This document shows positions 19,355 through 29,259 of a DNA stretch of 64,000 nucleotides, piece after piece; the stretch's first letter is position 1, and every line of letters begins with the position of its first letter. The stretch is from Prevotellaceae bacterium (lineage in GTDB: Bacteria; Bacteroidota; Bacteroidia; Bacteroidales; UBA932). The notes beneath the pieces are model-generated. The model did no database searches and was not told the DNA's origin. It was given only the letters and a program-made list of their open reading frames with translations. The translations under genes were made by a program, and so were the position numbers. The DNA lies in assembly GCA_031266015.1 (NCBI GenBank), contig JAISBU010000006.1:16176-80175 (forward strand). The letters are read 5' to 3'.

Positions 19355-20068
19355 ATGGAAAACTGTAACGGTTCAGCTAACCCTCCGCGAGCGGAGATTT
19401 TGAAGTCGCTTCTTGGCAGATCGCAAACCAAACAGCTGGTATACGACAACACATTTGAGGTTTTTCAGACCATAAAGGATGTGCTGCATGAGCTGGCCGG
19501 AGAGGTGAATGAGGAGCTGGGAACATCGGACAAGCGCGTGAAGCTGGAGTATCGCGACCGTGGGCAGTATGAGGCGGAGATTCGTGTGGCGGGCGATATT
19601 TTGGTATTCAGCATGCACACGAACGTGTTTCAGTTTGATCGTAGCCATATGGTGTGGAAAACATCCTATGTGCAAAATGATAAGGAAGCTGCTTACAGCG
19701 GAATGATAAATGTTTACAATTTCCTTACGGATTCTTTCCGTTACAATCGCCTGGACGATTTGGGCTATCTCATTGGCCGTATTTTTGTGAATAAGGATAA
19801 GCATTATTTTGTTGAGGGTAAACGCCAGCTAAGCGCCTCTTGCTATAACTTTGGTAATGAAGAGATTACTCGTGAGAGCATTGTAAAGATTATAGAAACG
19901 GCTATTCAATACGCGCTGAATTTTGACCTGCTGGTGCCGCCGTATGACGCGGTTAAAATAGTGAGCGTTGCTCAAATAAACAGTAAGATTGACGATGCTA
20001 AAATACAAACGGGCAAGCGCCTCGGATTTCAGTTTAACTCCGATGATGTAGTAAACCAGAAGAGATAG
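19355..20068 (+). CDS. Conserved Bacteroidota protein of unknown function
   Basis: 237 residues, no signal peptide or membrane segment, so probably cytoplasmic. Notable stretches are L-L-G-R-S-Q-T-K-Q-L-V-Y-D-N-T near 20-35, K-L-E-Y-R-D-R-G-Q-Y-E-A-E-I-R-V-A-G-D near 65, F-N-V-like N-V-F-Q-F-D-R-S-H near 90, and Y-N-F-L-T-D-S-F-R-Y-N-R near 130. I believe similar proteins occur across Bacteroidales but know no function. It follows the GH19-like gene by 35 bases and precedes the M49-like gene by 45, so the three may be co-transcribed. Confidence 0.75.
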   Translation: MENCNGSANPPRAEILKSLLGRSQTKQLVYDNTFEVFQTIKDVLHELAGEVNEELGTSDKRVKLEYRDRGQYEAEIRVAGDILVFSMHTNVFQFDRSHMVWKTSYVQNDKEAAYSGMINVYNFLTDSFRYNRLDDLGYLIGRIFVNKDKHYFVEGKRQLSASCYNFGNEEITRESIVKIIETAIQYALNFDLLVPPYDAVKIVSVAQINSKIDDAKIQTGKRLGFQFNSDDVVNQKR

Positions 20069-20113
20069 GAGGAAAAGTGGGGGGATTTTTTTATTTTTTA
20101 TTTTGAGAATATT

Positions 20114-21751
20114 ATGAAGACGAAATCATGGCTAACAGTCGCTATTATTCCCGCAATGATGATGAGCTGCGGTGGAGGCGACACAAAAACCACAGAGAAA
20201 GAAAAAACCATGCAACAGAAAGTAGATGAATTTGCGGTGGTGGAGCTCAAAGCGGATTTGAGCCAGCTGTCGGTATCCGATAGGCGCATGCTGCCATTCC
20301 TGTTTGAAACAGCAAAGATTATGGATGAGCTGTTTTGGAAGGAAACCTTTGGCGACAGGGCAATTCTTGATTCGCTGTCGGATGATGCTATGCACGCTTT
20401 CTGCATGATTAACTATGGCCCATGGGAGCGATTGAATGGCAACAAGCCGTTTGTTCCGGGGTATAGCTCAAAACCTTTGGGCGCTCAATTTTATCCGGAG
20501 GATATGACGAAGAAGGAGTTTGAGGCGTTGAAGGATAGCACCAAGAGCAGCCTGTACACCGTTATTCGTCGTGATACCGCAGGTAAGCTGGTAGCTATTC
20601 CATATAACAAGTACTTTAAAAGCGAGATCGATCGCGCGGTAAATCATATGAATCAAGCGGTTATGTTGTGTCAGGATAAGAACCTGAAAAAGTATTTGTC
20701 TTTGCGCATGCAAGCGCTGCAAGATGACAGCTACTTGGCTAGCGACATGGCGTGGATGGATATGCGCACAAATCAAATAGATTTTGTGGTTGGCCCCATT
20801 GAAAGCTATGAGGATGCTTTATATGGCTATAAGGCAGCGCACGAGGCTTTTATTCTGATAAAAGACAGGGCGTGGAGCGAACAGCTGGAGCGTTTTAATG
20901 CGCTACTTCCTCAGCTGCAAAAGGCTTTGCCTTGTGAAGATAAGTATAAGCAAGAAGCTCCGGGAAAGGACTCGGACCTTGGCGTATATGATGTAATTTA
21001 TTATGCCGGAGATTGTAACGCGGGTAGCAAAACTATTGCGATTAACCTGCCGAATGATGAGCGTGTGCACGTGAAAAAGGGAACTCGCAAGCTGCAGCTT
21101 AAGAATGCCATGAAGGCAAAGTTTGATAAAATTATGATGCCTGTTGCAGAGTTGCTTATTTCTCCGGATCAGCTACAGCATGTAAAGTTTGATGCCTTCT
21201 TTGAGAACGTAATGTTCCATGAGGTGTCGCACGGATTGGGCATAAAAAAGACCATCAACGGCAAGGGTAACGTGCGCAGTGCGCTTAAGGAAACATACAG
21301 CGGTATTGAGGAGGCAAAGGCAGATATCGGAGGCTTATTCATGGTATCGCAGCTAAGCAAAATGGGTGAGCTGAAGGATCACCGCATTATGGATAACTAT
21401 GTGACCTTTGTTGCCGGAATTTTCCGCTCGGTGCGCTTTGGAGCATCAAGCGCACATGGTAAGGCTAATATGCTGATTTTTAACTATTTACAAGAAAAGG
21501 GCGCATTCGTACGCGCTGCAGATGGTTGCTACAAGGTTGATCAGGCTAAGATGAGGTCTGCTATTGACGCATTGGTTGCCGATATCATGGCGGTGCAAGG
21601 CACAGGCGATTATGATAAGGCAGCTCAATGGATGGCAGAAAAGAGCGTACTAACTCCTGCCCTGACGGAAGACTTGGCACGAGTAGCCAAAGCAGGTATT
21701 CCTCGTGACATTGTATTCAAGCAAGGGCCTGAGGTGCTTGGATTGAAATAG
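20114..21751 (+). CDS. M49-like (dipeptidyl peptidase III-related) zinc peptidase, lipoprotein
   Basis: 545 residues starting M-K-T-K-S-W-L-T with lipobox M-M-S-C (Cys near 18), so anchored in the envelope. The zinc site is H-E-V-S-H (about residues 369-373) with the second motif E-E-A-K-A-D (about 399-404), and N-Y-G-P-W-E-R near the N-terminal third, matching the peptidase M49 family. Classical DPP III has a six-residue HEXXGH; here the motif is five-residue HEXXH. The family removes dipeptides from peptide N-termini, so nutrient peptide processing is plausible. It ends 107 bases before pgk, which has its own promoter box. Confidence 0.85.
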   Translation: MKTKSWLTVAIIPAMMMSCGGGDTKTTEKEKTMQQKVDEFAVVELKADLSQLSVSDRRMLPFLFETAKIMDELFWKETFGDRAILDSLSDDAMHAFCMINYGPWERLNGNKPFVPGYSSKPLGAQFYPEDMTKKEFEALKDSTKSSLYTVIRRDTAGKLVAIPYNKYFKSEIDRAVNHMNQAVMLCQDKNLKKYLSLRMQALQDDSYLASDMAWMDMRTNQIDFVVGPIESYEDALYGYKAAHEAFILIKDRAWSEQLERFNALLPQLQKALPCEDKYKQEAPGKDSDLGVYDVIYYAGDCNAGSKTIAINLPNDERVHVKKGTRKLQLKNAMKAKFDKIMMPVAELLISPDQLQHVKFDAFFENVMFHEVSHGLGIKKTINGKGNVRSALKETYSGIEEAKADIGGLFMVSQLSKMGELKDHRIMDNYVTFVAGIFRSVRFGASSAHGKANMLIFNYLQEKGAFVRAADGCYKVDQAKMRSAIDALVADIMAVQGTGDYDKAAQWMAEKSVLTPALTEDLARVAKAGIPRDIVFKQGPEVLGLK

Positions 21752-21806
21752 TTAAGTAGTTTATTTTCAGTAATATACAAAACAAACGTTGAGTCCGAAA
21801 AATTCG

Positions 21807-21814
21807 TACCTTTG
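21807..21814 (+). promoter_or_regulatory. -7 box (TACCTTTG) for pgk
   Basis: TACCTTTG matches the consensus exactly; the -33 element is not clear. Predicted leader ~38 bases to ATG 21859. Confidence 0.6.
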
Positions 21815-21858
21815 AGTTAACGTAAAATTTATCGTATCATTTTAAATATAAAAAAATT

Positions 21859-23115
21859 ATGCAAAGCATTGACAAGTACAGTTTTAATGGCAAGCGCGCG
21901 ATTGTTCGCGTGGATTTCAACGTTCCGCTAAACGAAAAGTTTGAGATTACGGATAATACCCGTATTCGTGCGGCTATTCCTACACTTAAGAAGGTGTTGG
22001 CCGGTGGTGGTTCACTTATTATTATGTCACATTTGGGACGTCCGAAAGGGCCAACCGATAAGTACTCGTTAAAGCATATTATTGGTGAGATAGAAAAATT
22101 GTTGGGCGTAAAGGTTAAGTTTGCCCCTGATTGCATGGGATCAGACGCTACCGAAATGTCTAAGAATTTGAAACCGGGCGAGGCGCTGCTGCTTGAAAAT
22201 CTTCGTTTCTATGAGGAGGAGGAAGGTAAACCCCGCGGTTTAGCTGAGGATGCTTCTGATGAGGATAAGAAAACGGCTAAGGTTGCCGTAAAGGCAAAGC
22301 AAAAAGACTTTGTAAAGAAGCTGGCCAGCTACGCTGATTGCTATATCAATGATGCGTTTGGTACAGCACACCGCGCTCACGCTTCAACTGCTCTTATTGC
22401 AGAGTACTTTCCAAATGATAAGATGTTTGGCTATGTGATGGAGGGTGAAATTAAGGCTGTTGATAAGGTGTTGGAAAAACCTGCGCGTCCGTTTACCGCA
22501 ATTCTCGGCGGTTCAAAAGTTTCGTCAAAGATTACCATCATAGAGCAGCTGATGAAGAAGGTGAATAACCTTATCATTGGCGGCGGTATGTCGTTTACCT
22601 TTACAAAGGCAACCGGTGGAAAGATTGGTGATTCTTTGGTTGAGGACGATCAGCTGGCGCTGGCGCTTCGCTTGTTGGATCAAGCTAAAAAGGCCGGCGT
22701 GAACATTTACCTGCCAAAGGATGTTGTGGTTGGGGATAAGTTTGGAGAAGATGCTAACACTCAAGTTTGCGCCGTAAGTAATGTGCCTGACGGATGGATG
22801 GGACTGGATGCCGGTACTGCTACAATTGCCACATGGAAGGAGGTTATTATGAGTTCGAAAACCATTTTGTGGAATGGCCCTGTGGGCGTATTTGAAATGG
22901 AAAAATTTGCTAAGGGTACTGCTGCTGTTGCACAGGCTGTGGCTGAATCTACACAGGCCGGAGCATACTCTCTGGTGGGTGGTGGCGACTCTGTTGCCGC
23001 CGTAAATCAGCTGGGATATGCGGATAAGGTTAGCTACGTGTCAACCGGCGGCGGCGCGCTGTTGGAATATATGGAGGGTATTGAGCTGCCGGGTGTAAAG
23101 GCAATTCGCGGATAA
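21859..23115 (+). CDS. pgk: Phosphoglycerate kinase
   Basis: 418 residues, full length. Transfers phosphate from 1,3-bisphosphoglycerate to ADP in glycolysis. Visible motifs: R-V-D-F-N-V-P-L (20-27), S-H-L-G-R-P-K-G (56-63), E-N-L-R-F-Y near 115, [10 protein letters not shown] near 170, I-L-G-G-S-K-V near 215, W-N-G-P-V-G-V-F-E near 335 and the nucleotide loop G-G-G-D-S-V-A-A near 375. A short insertion around 125-145 ([14 protein letters not shown]) is common in Bacteroidota. A terminator follows. Confidence 0.98.
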   Translation: MQSIDKYSFNGKRAIVRVDFNVPLNEKFEITDNTRIRAAIPTLKKVLAGGGSLIIMSHLGRPKGPTDKYSLKHIIGEIEKLLGVKVKFAPDCMGSDATEMSKNLKPGEALLLENLRFYEEEEGKPRGLAEDASDEDKKTAKVAVKAKQKDFVKKLASYADCYINDAFGTAHRAHASTALIAEYFPNDKMFGYVMEGEIKAVDKVLEKPARPFTAILGGSKVSSKITIIEQLMKKVNNLIIGGGMSFTFTKATGGKIGDSLVEDDQLALALRLLDQAKKAGVNIYLPKDVVVGDKFGEDANTQVCAVSNVPDGWMGLDAGTATIATWKEVIMSSKTILWNGPVGVFEMEKFAKGTAAVAQAVAESTQAGAYSLVGGGDSVAAVNQLGYADKVSYVSTGGGALLEYMEGIELPGVKAIRG

Positions 23116-23140
23116 AAATCCGTTGAGGATATTTGGTGAG

Positions 23141-23173
23141 AAGCCTCGAAGATTTTTCTTTGAGGCTTTTTCT
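23141..23173 (+). terminator. Intrinsic terminator after pgk
   Basis: Stem AAGCCTC/GAGGCTT (23141-23147 with 23162-23168), 14-base loop, then TTTCTTT. Confidence 0.75.
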
Positions 23174-23247
23174 TTGTAATTTTACGATGAAAAATAAACA
23201 GTGGTCGCGAAGGGTTGCACATAAACCACAGATAATGTATTTTTTTG

Positions 23248-24630
23248 ATGTTTCCAGCGGCTTTCATACAACAAATGCAGACGCTTTTAGGTTCTGATTG
23301 TGACACTTTTTTGAGTGCATTGCAAGAAGATTCTCGTACCAGCATTAGGCTGAATAAAGCTAAACCCGCAAGGTTGAATTATAATTTGAGCCGGCCTGCG
23401 TTGTGGTGTGATGGTGGTTTTTATCTGGAGAAGCGCCCTCTGTTTACGTTAGATCCGTTTATACATGGCGGTGCGTATTATGTGCAGGAGGCTTCGTCAA
23501 TGTTTTTGGCGCACGTGGTGAAGCAGCTGCGCAAAAAGAGTGATCTTAAAACAGCCTTGGATTTATGCGCCGCGCCCGGTGGAAAATCTACGCTGTTAGC
23601 TGACAATTTACCTGAAAATACGCTACTTGTAGCTAATGAGGTTATTCATAGTAGAGCCAATATTTTGTGTGAGAATATAAGTAAGTGGGGAAGTCCCGGC
23701 GTGGTGGTTACCAATAATGACCCTAAAGATTTTGCTTCACTTCCCAACTTTTTTGATTTGATTGCGGTAGATGCTCCTTGTTCCGGCGAGGGTATGTTTC
23801 GTAAGGATGAGAAAACTTGTGATGAATGGAGCGAGGCCAATGTACAGCTATGTGCCGAGCGTCAGCGACGTATTCTTGCTGATGTATGGGATTCGCTCAA
23901 AGTTGGCGGATACTTGGTGTATAGTACTTGCACATTTAACTCAAAGGAGAACGAAGAAAATGTATGGTGGATGCAGCAAGAGTTGGGTGCGCAAAGTATA
24001 AAAATAGCTATACCTCTGAAGTGGGGTATTGCGACTTCGGAGGAAATAAACCTGAGTGAGAATTTACGTGGAGCTTATGGGTATAGATTTTTTCCACACA
24101 AAGTAAAAGGGGAAGGGCTGTTCATTTCTGTGCTACAAAAAACGGCTGGAGATTCTTTCCCCTCACGATCGGAAAGTAAGAATAAGCATACCATAAAATA
24201 TGCTGATAATCAGGATGTTGAAGTTTGGTTGAGGGATGCTGACAGGCTGATTTTTTCACAAAAAGGAGATGAAATATTTGCCGTAAAAGCGGAGCATGCT
24301 GCGTTTATCTCTAAAGTAGAAAACTCGTTGCGAGTTATGCAATGCGGCGTGCAAGCTGCAACGTTGAAGGGTAAAGATGCTATACCAACCGCATCTCTGG
24401 CATTGTCAACTCAGCTGAATCGAGAGGCTTTTACGCAACAGGATGTGGATTTGAAGGACGCGCTGCTTTTTTTAAAGAAAGAAGCCTTTGCTTCGCAGTC
24501 GCAAAGCAGAGGCTTTGAGCTGATTTGTTACGAAAACACTTCACTGGGATTTGTAAAGAATTTAGGCAATCGCTGCAATAATCTTTATCCGCAGGAGTGG
24601 CGTATAAGAATGCGAATAAATGAACGATAG
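23248..24630 (+). CDS. RsmF/YebU-like rRNA m5C methyltransferase
   Basis: 460 residues from ATG 23248 (a TTG lies one codon before). The SAM-dependent NOL1/NOP2/Sun domain fills the first ~300 residues: A-L-D-L-C-A-A-P-G-G-K-S-T (SAM site near 110), D-A-P-C-S-G-E-G-M-F-R-K near 180 and Y-S-T-C-T-F near 230 with the two cysteines used for 5-methylcytosine formation. The C-terminal part is a PUA-like RNA-binding region. This layout fits RsmF (E. coli C1407 of 16S rRNA), though the site in this organism is unproven. It ends convergently with the AsmA-like gene, 33 bases apart, with no terminator visible. Confidence 0.88.
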   Translation: MFPAAFIQQMQTLLGSDCDTFLSALQEDSRTSIRLNKAKPARLNYNLSRPALWCDGGFYLEKRPLFTLDPFIHGGAYYVQEASSMFLAHVVKQLRKKSDLKTALDLCAAPGGKSTLLADNLPENTLLVANEVIHSRANILCENISKWGSPGVVVTNNDPKDFASLPNFFDLIAVDAPCSGEGMFRKDEKTCDEWSEANVQLCAERQRRILADVWDSLKVGGYLVYSTCTFNSKENEENVWWMQQELGAQSIKIAIPLKWGIATSEEINLSENLRGAYGYRFFPHKVKGEGLFISVLQKTAGDSFPSRSESKNKHTIKYADNQDVEVWLRDADRLIFSQKGDEIFAVKAEHAAFISKVENSLRVMQCGVQAATLKGKDAIPTASLALSTQLNREAFTQQDVDLKDALLFLKKEAFASQSQSRGFELICYENTSLGFVKNLGNRCNNLYPQEWRIRMRINER

Positions 24631-24663
24631 AACGGGCATATGCTATTGATTGTCAAATGATTA

Positions 24664-27600
24664 CTATTCTTCTGCCGCCTTTCGTAGCGCCGCTCGTATT
24701 TGATCGCGTATTTGTTCTTCAGCGCTTTTAACCACATTTTGTTTTTGAGGCATAAATGTGTTTGCATACTTGGGTTTCACGAGGTGTACGTATTTTACGG
24801 GATGCGCCTGTATATCGTCCATGTTGCCCTTAATATCTACTCCAAGGCGCATGGGTAGTGGTGAATCAAGAAGAGAAATGTGGTAGTTGACATTCATATC
24901 CAGCTTGTGCAAGCCCCCAAGCGCTACCTTATATCTGTCCATAGCTACAAGGAATGGGTAAAGCTCAATTTGATTTTTGAACACGACTACCTCCACATCC
25001 AAGCTGTCAATAACATTCCGCTCCTTGTTTTTAAAGCGCAGCAGCTTGGAAATCTCAGCAAAAGTCTGATTGTCCAATAGCACCAGGTTCTCACCATGAA
25101 TAGATGATGAGGCGCGTAGCGTGGAGTATTTTACGTTGTAGTTGGAGTCCAAATATGTTTGTGCTGCCAGATGAAAGTCCACCTTGCCTTCGAATGAGCG
25201 CAGCATGGGAAGAACCGTATCTACCTCTGGTATAATGTTTTGCAGGTCGCCAAGTTCTATTCCCATAAGATGGAATCTCATACCTGCGTAAATATGATTG
25301 GCTTCGGGTGTGCGATGAATGGCGGTAATTTTCATGCGTGATTTTTTGTTGGCTACTACACCCAGCTCTTGCAGTATAAGGGCGCCATCGGCAAGATTTA
25401 TGCCACCCTTAATGTTGTCCAACTCCATTTTACCAAAAATGGCATGCTTTACATCAGTTTCGAACTGGGCAAAAATATCGGTAGGTAACATCATCGCTTT
25501 TAGTTCGGGAGTGGAGGTGTCTATCTTTGCCGATTGCTTAATAGCCTCAATATGCTCAGGTTTTTCTACGTCCATATTGGCGGATACCTCCACGGTGCTG
25601 CCGGCTTCGGAAATACGCACCAGCTGGTTAAGGTCGAGGTTATTTGCAGCCAGCCTAATGTTGGTCTTTAGCGGATGCTTTTTATCCAAATATGGCAGTA
25701 TGTTTTCGATGCTACCTGTGAGCTGCATATCAGAATCGCCAATGCGGATATCGCACTGCTGCAAGTCCTGTTTTTCCTCCGTTATTTGTGCTACCAACTT
25801 ATCTACGTACACCATTTCGGGGAACGAGGGAGTAAATACTTGCAGCAGGCTGTAGTCCAATCCGAAATTAGTTTTCCAGCCGTTGAATCCTACAGTGGTG
25901 TCGCTACTTTGTTCGGCAACAATGTTGTTTTTTCCCTTAGCTAATGTTATAAGGTTGTGGGCTATACGCGCCCGCAAGCTGTCCAACTCCAAATTTGCGT
26001 CTATATGCGGAAGCATTGGATTAGCCTTGCCGGGTTTAATGTCTGCCGTACCGTAAAGTTTGCGAAGCGATACGCGCATGCTGTCGGTACGCACAAAATT
26101 TCCGGCAAGATCAAGTTTACAATGTACGATGGGTAGCTTGTTGGTATCCAAGATGTTGCTTGTGGTAAATGACATGATGCCTTTGCGCATGTTGGCTCGC
26201 AGGTCTTTGCCTACTTGGGCTCTCAGGGTGTTTAGCTTAACTTCTCCAACAAGAAAATCTTTGCCGCCTTTTGTTGTTACGCTTCTTGCGTTGGTTTCAA
26301 AGTTGAAATTGATATCGCCAATGCTGGCGCTCATGGTATCCTTGTCGCTATTGTACTTTAGCCCCGTTATACCTACGGTTCCCGCAACTTTGAGGCGGTT
26401 GAAGTTGTTGGTAGCTGCCTCGCTTATTCGCATGTTGGTTTTTAAGTCGGCTTTCAGCAAACCTTCTACGCTCATGTCCGTACCAAGCGGTACAACGCCG
26501 GTCAGCTTAGCCAGGTCGGTGCTGGCTTGTATAGATAGGTTGAGCATAGGATCTCGCAGAATATCCTTTACCGTGCCGGAAATATTCAGTTTAGAGTTTA
26601 TTGCCTCTACGGTCAATTTAGCAATGTTAACCTGCGAATTTTCGGGTTGATTCAGGTCTACGAGCATGCTAATAGAGGAGTTCAGCTTATCTAGCTTATA
26701 AGGCGCTCCTTGGTATGATCCATTGAAATTTTTGAGCGTTAAACTTCCATCGATAGCGGGCATTGACGTAGAATCTTTGAACAGGCCTTTCGCATTTCCG
26801 TTAAATTCAATGGCTCCCTGAACTTTTACCATTGCCGCTTCCGGTACTTTTGCTACGGGCACTATTGCCATTAGGTTTGCCAGCGAGGGAATCTTTAGCG
26901 CCAGCTGCAGATCCATATCAAATCGGCTAAAAGCGGTGTCTGTTTGAATGCTGCCGCTGGTACTGAAAGAAATGTCATTGATGTGAACGTCAGCTTTTTT
27001 TAGTTGCAGCAAACCTGTGCTCTGATCGAAGGTGAGCGAGGTTTGAAGGCTAGCCGTCAAGTTACTGGCCAACACGGTGTCGTTCATAGAAAATGCTACG
27101 CGGCTAATGCTCAGGTCTACGTTTCCTACTCCAATATTATTCGTATACTGGCCATCGACATTGAGGTTTAGATCACACAAGCTACCTGCAATTTTTCCTT
27201 TATCATCCTGAAAGAACAGGTTTGCGTTTTGAATTTTCAGGTAGCTGAGCGCTGCATTTCTTAGCAGGGTAGAAGTGGTGGTATCTGTCTTTGCCGGGTC
27301 GATGGCAGACGGCTCTTCTTCGGCAACGGCTACGTCAAAGTTAGCGTTGCCTGTAGAGTCAATGTAGGCAAAGATGTTAGGGTTAATGAGCTCAACTCCT
27401 TTTATAACAATATCCTTGTGATCAAGGTAGGCTTTTACGTCTGCGCTAATAATGCAGGCATCAACGGTAAGAAGCGAGTCGCTATGGTTGCGACCACAGG
27501 GGAAACCATCTTTTCCTTTATGGTTACCGGAATATTCGTTGACTACAGCTACATGGTTAAGCTTTATTCCAAAGTCCGGAAAAGTGCTGAAAAAAGTCAG

Positions 27601-27783
27601 CTCCACATTTTCAATGGACACTTTGGCGTTCAAAAAACCGTTGGCTTGCTTCACCACAATGGGAGTAAGCCGCTCGGGAGTGAATACGATATACGTTAAT
27701 GTTCCGGCAAGGGCTGCTGCCAATACGATGAGCGATAGCACAATGATTAACGTGATTTTGAGTAGCTTCTTGAAAATGTGCAT
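24664..27783 (-). CDS. AsmA-family membrane-anchored protein
   Basis: 1039 residues from ATG 27783 (M-H-I-F-K-K-L-L-K-I). One N-terminal transmembrane helix (about 8-32) is followed by T-P-E-R-L-T-P-I-V-V-K-Q-A-N and the AsmA-type N-terminal domain, then a very long beta-rich periplasmic region with repeated two- or three-strand units, and a C-terminal A-E-E-Q-I-R-D-Q-I tail. AsmA/TamB relatives form bridge-like grooves linking inner and outer membranes and are implicated in phospholipid transport; this role is inferred by family. An in-frame ATG 14 codons upstream is possible but breaks the typical N-terminus. Confidence 0.85.
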   Translation of the reverse strand: MHIFKKLLKITLIIVLSLIVLAAALAGTLTYIVFTPERLTPIVVKQANGFLNAKVSIENVELTFFSTFPDFGIKLNHVAVVNEYSGNHKGKDGFPCGRNHSDSLLTVDACIISADVKAYLDHKDIVIKGVELINPNIFAYIDSTGNANFDVAVAEEEPSAIDPAKTDTTTSTLLRNAALSYLKIQNANLFFQDDKGKIAGSLCDLNLNVDGQYTNNIGVGNVDLSISRVAFSMNDTVLASNLTASLQTSLTFDQSTGLLQLKKADVHINDISFSTSGSIQTDTAFSRFDMDLQLALKIPSLANLMAIVPVAKVPEAAMVKVQGAIEFNGNAKGLFKDSTSMPAIDGSLTLKNFNGSYQGAPYKLDKLNSSISMLVDLNQPENSQVNIAKLTVEAINSKLNISGTVKDILRDPMLNLSIQASTDLAKLTGVVPLGTDMSVEGLLKADLKTNMRISEAATNNFNRLKVAGTVGITGLKYNSDKDTMSASIGDINFNFETNARSVTTKGGKDFLVGEVKLNTLRAQVGKDLRANMRKGIMSFTTSNILDTNKLPIVHCKLDLAGNFVRTDSMRVSLRKLYGTADIKPGKANPMLPHIDANLELDSLRARIAHNLITLAKGKNNIVAEQSSDTTVGFNGWKTNFGLDYSLLQVFTPSFPEMVYVDKLVAQITEEKQDLQQCDIRIGDSDMQLTGSIENILPYLDKKHPLKTNIRLAANNLDLNQLVRISEAGSTVEVSANMDVEKPEHIEAIKQSAKIDTSTPELKAMMLPTDIFAQFETDVKHAIFGKMELDNIKGGINLADGALILQELGVVANKKSRMKITAIHRTPEANHIYAGMRFHLMGIELGDLQNIIPEVDTVLPMLRSFEGKVDFHLAAQTYLDSNYNVKYSTLRASSSIHGENLVLLDNQTFAEISKLLRFKNKERNVIDSLDVEVVVFKNQIELYPFLVAMDRYKVALGGLHKLDMNVNYHISLLDSPLPMRLGVDIKGNMDDIQAHPVKYVHLVKPKYANTFMPQKQNVVKSAEEQIRDQIRAALRKAAEE

Positions 27784-27866
27784 GGCATGGCATATTATAA
27801 AGAGCAAACCCCAAACAAGAGCCAAAAACTCCTGTTGGGGGGATATGCTCTAACAGATTATTTTGT

Positions 27867-28292
27867 TTACTGCTTGGTAAAAGAGTAAACCTGATCAAAA
27901 TGGTCAAAGTACTCCAACTTGGTAGATGTCAGCGTCATTAGCGTGTATATGCGGGTAAGGGGCGTTCCCGCATTGTCATACTGCTCTTTTATCTGGTTGC
28001 CATCCACCTTGTAGTAAAATTCAGTTCCCACTTGGTCCTCTGTCGTTTCACCAATGGTCCAGTCGCTACCATACTTATCGTAGCTGTCATCGCCTCCCGG
28101 CAACGTCCTGGTTGTAGTAGTGTACTTTTTGTAGTTTGATGCGCTCTGATCGTTACGCCATTTGCCGATAAGTAAAGATGGGTTAACCTGGCTGGCGTCC
28201 ATGGCGGTAGGAGAGTCATCGGTAGAACATGATGTAACAAGGGTCAAACCGGCCAAGGCCAACAGCAGAGCAAGAATTCTAAATTGTTTCAT
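27867..28292 (-). CDS. Lipocalin-like lipoprotein, function unknown
   Basis: 141 residues from ATG 28292 (M-K-Q-F-R-I-L-A-L). Lipobox L-V-T-S-C (Cys near 22) makes it a lipoprotein. The rest, with L-I-G-K-W-R-N-D near 45 and short beta-strand patterns ending D-Q-V-Y-S-F-T-K-Q, resembles the small lipocalin-like domains widespread in Bacteroidota. No ligand or partner is known. The AsmA-like gene starts 83 bases downstream on the same strand and may be co-transcribed. Confidence 0.7.
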   Translation of the reverse strand: MKQFRILALLLALAGLTLVTSCSTDDSPTAMDASQVNPSLLIGKWRNDQSASNYKKYTTTTRTLPGGDDSYDKYGSDWTIGETTEDQVGTEFYYKVDGNQIKEQYDNAGTPLTRIYTLMTLTSTKLEYFDHFDQVYSFTKQ

Positions 28293-28414
28293 AAACGTGT
28301 TTTTATTTTTGTGCAAAAATAGGCATTTATCCAATATTCACTTTACTTGAACGATGTCTTTATTCATAAGTATATGAATATCAAATATTTACATAGTGTT
28401 AAAATGTTAAAAAG

Positions 28415-28452
28415 AAAAAGGCTGCTCCATTATGATATGGAGCAGCCTTTTT
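28415..28452 (-). terminator. Intrinsic terminator after sdhB
   Basis: Perfect 16-base inverted repeat (28415-28430 with 28437-28452) with AAAAA/TTTTT ends and GGCTGCTCC core, so it can act in either direction; it lies 16 bases after the sdhB stop on the minus strand. Confidence 0.9.
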
Positions 28453-28468
28453 CGTATACATTTGATAG

Positions 28469-29242
28469 TTAATCTTTTAACTTAGCGCTCAAGAACTCAC
28501 GGTTGAGGCGGGCAATGTGTGCAACTGAAATGCCCTTTGGGCATTCAGCTTCACATGCCTGTGTGTTGGTGCAGGCGCCAAATCCCAGCTCGTCCATCTT
28601 TGCAACCATGGCCTTTGCACGGCGTGCTGCCTCCATTTTTCCTTGTGGCAACAAGGCTAGCGAGCTAACGCGTGCCGCTACAAACAGCATAGCCGAACCG
28701 TTTTTGCAGGTAGCAGCGCAGGCGCCACAACCGATGCAGGCAGCGGCATCCATACTCTCATCTGCCTTTGGCTTAGGAATAGGGATGGCGTTAGCATCCG
28801 GAACTCCGCCCGTATTTACGGATATAAATCCGCCTGCCTGTAGAATTTTATCGTAGGCGCCACGGTCAACTACCAAATCCTTTACCACAGGGAAACCTGC
28901 GCTGCGCCATGGTTCAATGGTGATAGTATCGCCATCTTTGAACTTGCGCATGTGCAGCTGGCAGGTAGTAATATCGTCATCGGGTCCGTGTGCGCGACCG
29001 TTGATGTATAGGGAGCACATTCCGCAAATACCTTCACGGCAGTCGTGGTCAAAAGCCACAGGGCCACGGCAGCCTTTTTCTACGACAACCGGATCTTTAC
29101 CTGCACGTACAAGCTGCAGGTTAAGAATATCCAACATTTCCAAGAAAGAAGAGTCGGGTGATATGTCGCTGACGTTATATGTTTCAAATGCGCCCCTTGC
29201 CTTAGCGTTTGCTTGGCGCCAAATCTTTAATGTAAGATTCAT
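28469..29242 (-). CDS. sdhB: Succinate dehydrogenase/fumarate reductase iron-sulfur subunit
   Basis: 257 residues. Electron-transfer subunit between the flavin of SdhA and the cytochrome b subunit. Cluster ligands are visible: [2Fe-2S] C-R-E-G-I-C-G-M-C ... C-Q-L-H (about 69-105), then [11 protein letters not shown] near 168 and [12 protein letters not shown] near 230 for the other clusters. The pattern is of the b558 (type B) complexes of Bacteroidota, which can work as fumarate reductase. It is separated from sdhA by a four-helix-bundle gene on the same strand. Confidence 0.96.
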   Translation of the reverse strand: MNLTLKIWRQANAKARGAFETYNVSDISPDSSFLEMLDILNLQLVRAGKDPVVVEKGCRGPVAFDHDCREGICGMCSLYINGRAHGPDDDITTCQLHMRKFKDGDTITIEPWRSAGFPVVKDLVVDRGAYDKILQAGGFISVNTGGVPDANAIPIPKPKADESMDAAACIGCGACAATCKNGSAMLFVAARVSSLALLPQGKMEAARRAKAMVAKMDELGFGACTNTQACEAECPKGISVAHIARLNREFLSAKLKD

Positions 29243-29259
29243 AATTTATGAATGATGAT

